A stretch of DNA of 5,420 nucleotides from assembly GCA_900762005.1 (NCBI GenBank), contig CAAFEV010000164.1:1-5420 (forward strand), written 5' to 3'. This document shows positions 5,318 through 5,420 of the stretch, piece by piece (the first letter of the stretch is position 1; the number at the start of each line of letters is the position of its first letter). This DNA is from an uncultured Oscillospiraceae bacterium (GTDB taxonomy: Bacteria; Bacillota; Clostridia; Oscillospirales; Oscillospiraceae). Under the pieces are notes generated by a model that was not told the origin of the DNA, searched no databases, and saw only the letters and a program-made list of their open reading frames with translations. The position numbers and the translations under genes are program-made.

Positions 5318-5420
5318 TTCCGCAAAAAAGCTTTAGCTTCAAGCATCGAGCGAAGCGAGCTGCTAAAAGGACACTTACAAATTAGGATAGTAAAACATTA
5401 GAAGGGGCAGTGCCCGTTTA
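5318..5420. other. Downstream non-coding stretch with small dyads, no gene seen
   Basis: It contains GCTTC (5336-5340) / GAAGC (5352-5356) around an 11-base loop, the tandem-like CGAGCGAAGCGAG (5347-5359), and GGGC (5405-5408) / GCCC (5412-5415) near the window end. No open frame with a ribosome binding site starts here. The density of short palindromes next to the hairpin at 5294-5312 fits a repeat or mobile-element edge that continues beyond the window, but this is only suggestive. Positions 5211-5262, just after the terminator, show nothing recognisable. Confidence 0.35.

Overview
The window looks like a chromosomal segment of a GC-rich anaerobic Firmicute, most likely a gut Clostridia/Oscillospirales-type bacterium. 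The reasons are strong AGGAGG-type ribosome binding sites, classic TTGACA/TATnAT promoters, rho-independent terminators, a clostridial-style HprK-like P-loop kinase, a molybdenum hydroxylase of the XdhD type, and a palindromic intergenic repeat of a style I associate with this group. The taxonomic call is an inference from style and gene content; no marker gene is present.

Layout. Positions 1-158 are AT-rich and non-coding, framed by an 11-bp inverted repeat (1-11 / 118-128). A near-consensus promoter (159-187) drives one gene (246-989) encoding a 247-aa HPr-kinase/PEP-carboxykinase-like P-loop protein, closed by a strong terminator (1013-1062). Next comes about 380 bp without a credible gene (1063-1445), GC-rich and hairpin-rich, with a palindromic repeat at 1231-1274. 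A second promoter of the same architecture (1446-1474) opens a roughly 107-nt leader and a tight two-gene operon. Its first gene (1589-2278) encodes a YgfM-like FAD-binding subunit. After a 3-nt gap, the second (2282-5161) encodes a 959-aa XdhD-like molybdopterin hydroxylase. A 13-bp perfect-stem terminator (5171-5210) closes the operon. The last 210 bp (5211-5420) are non-coding and contain compact inverted repeats that could be the edge of a mobile or repeat element.

How the genes work together. The FAD protein and the XdhD-like protein should form one molybdenum hydroxylase, with substrate oxidised at the molybdenum cofactor and electrons passed towards FAD or another acceptor. The family belongs to the xdhD/ygfM/ygfK/ssnA group, annotated as probable selenate reductase or selenium-dependent molybdenum hydroxylase and linked to anaerobic purine/urate breakdown in gut bacteria. 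The notable feature is that the N-terminal ferredoxin-like and helical Fe-S folds are still recognisable, but every cysteine that normally holds the two [2Fe-2S] clusters is missing. Canonical substrate-site residues have also changed (Arg to Gln at 558, Gln to Thr at 689). The remembered E. coli XdhD sequence shares the cluster loss, so this looks like a property of the family and not gene decay. No ygfK, ssnA or separate small Fe-S subunit lies in the window, and the operon ends immediately after xdhD. The HprK-like gene is a separate transcription unit with no evident link to the hydroxylase. I do not see a clearly new system here; the cluster-less hydroxylase and the orphan kinase are the parts most worth following up.
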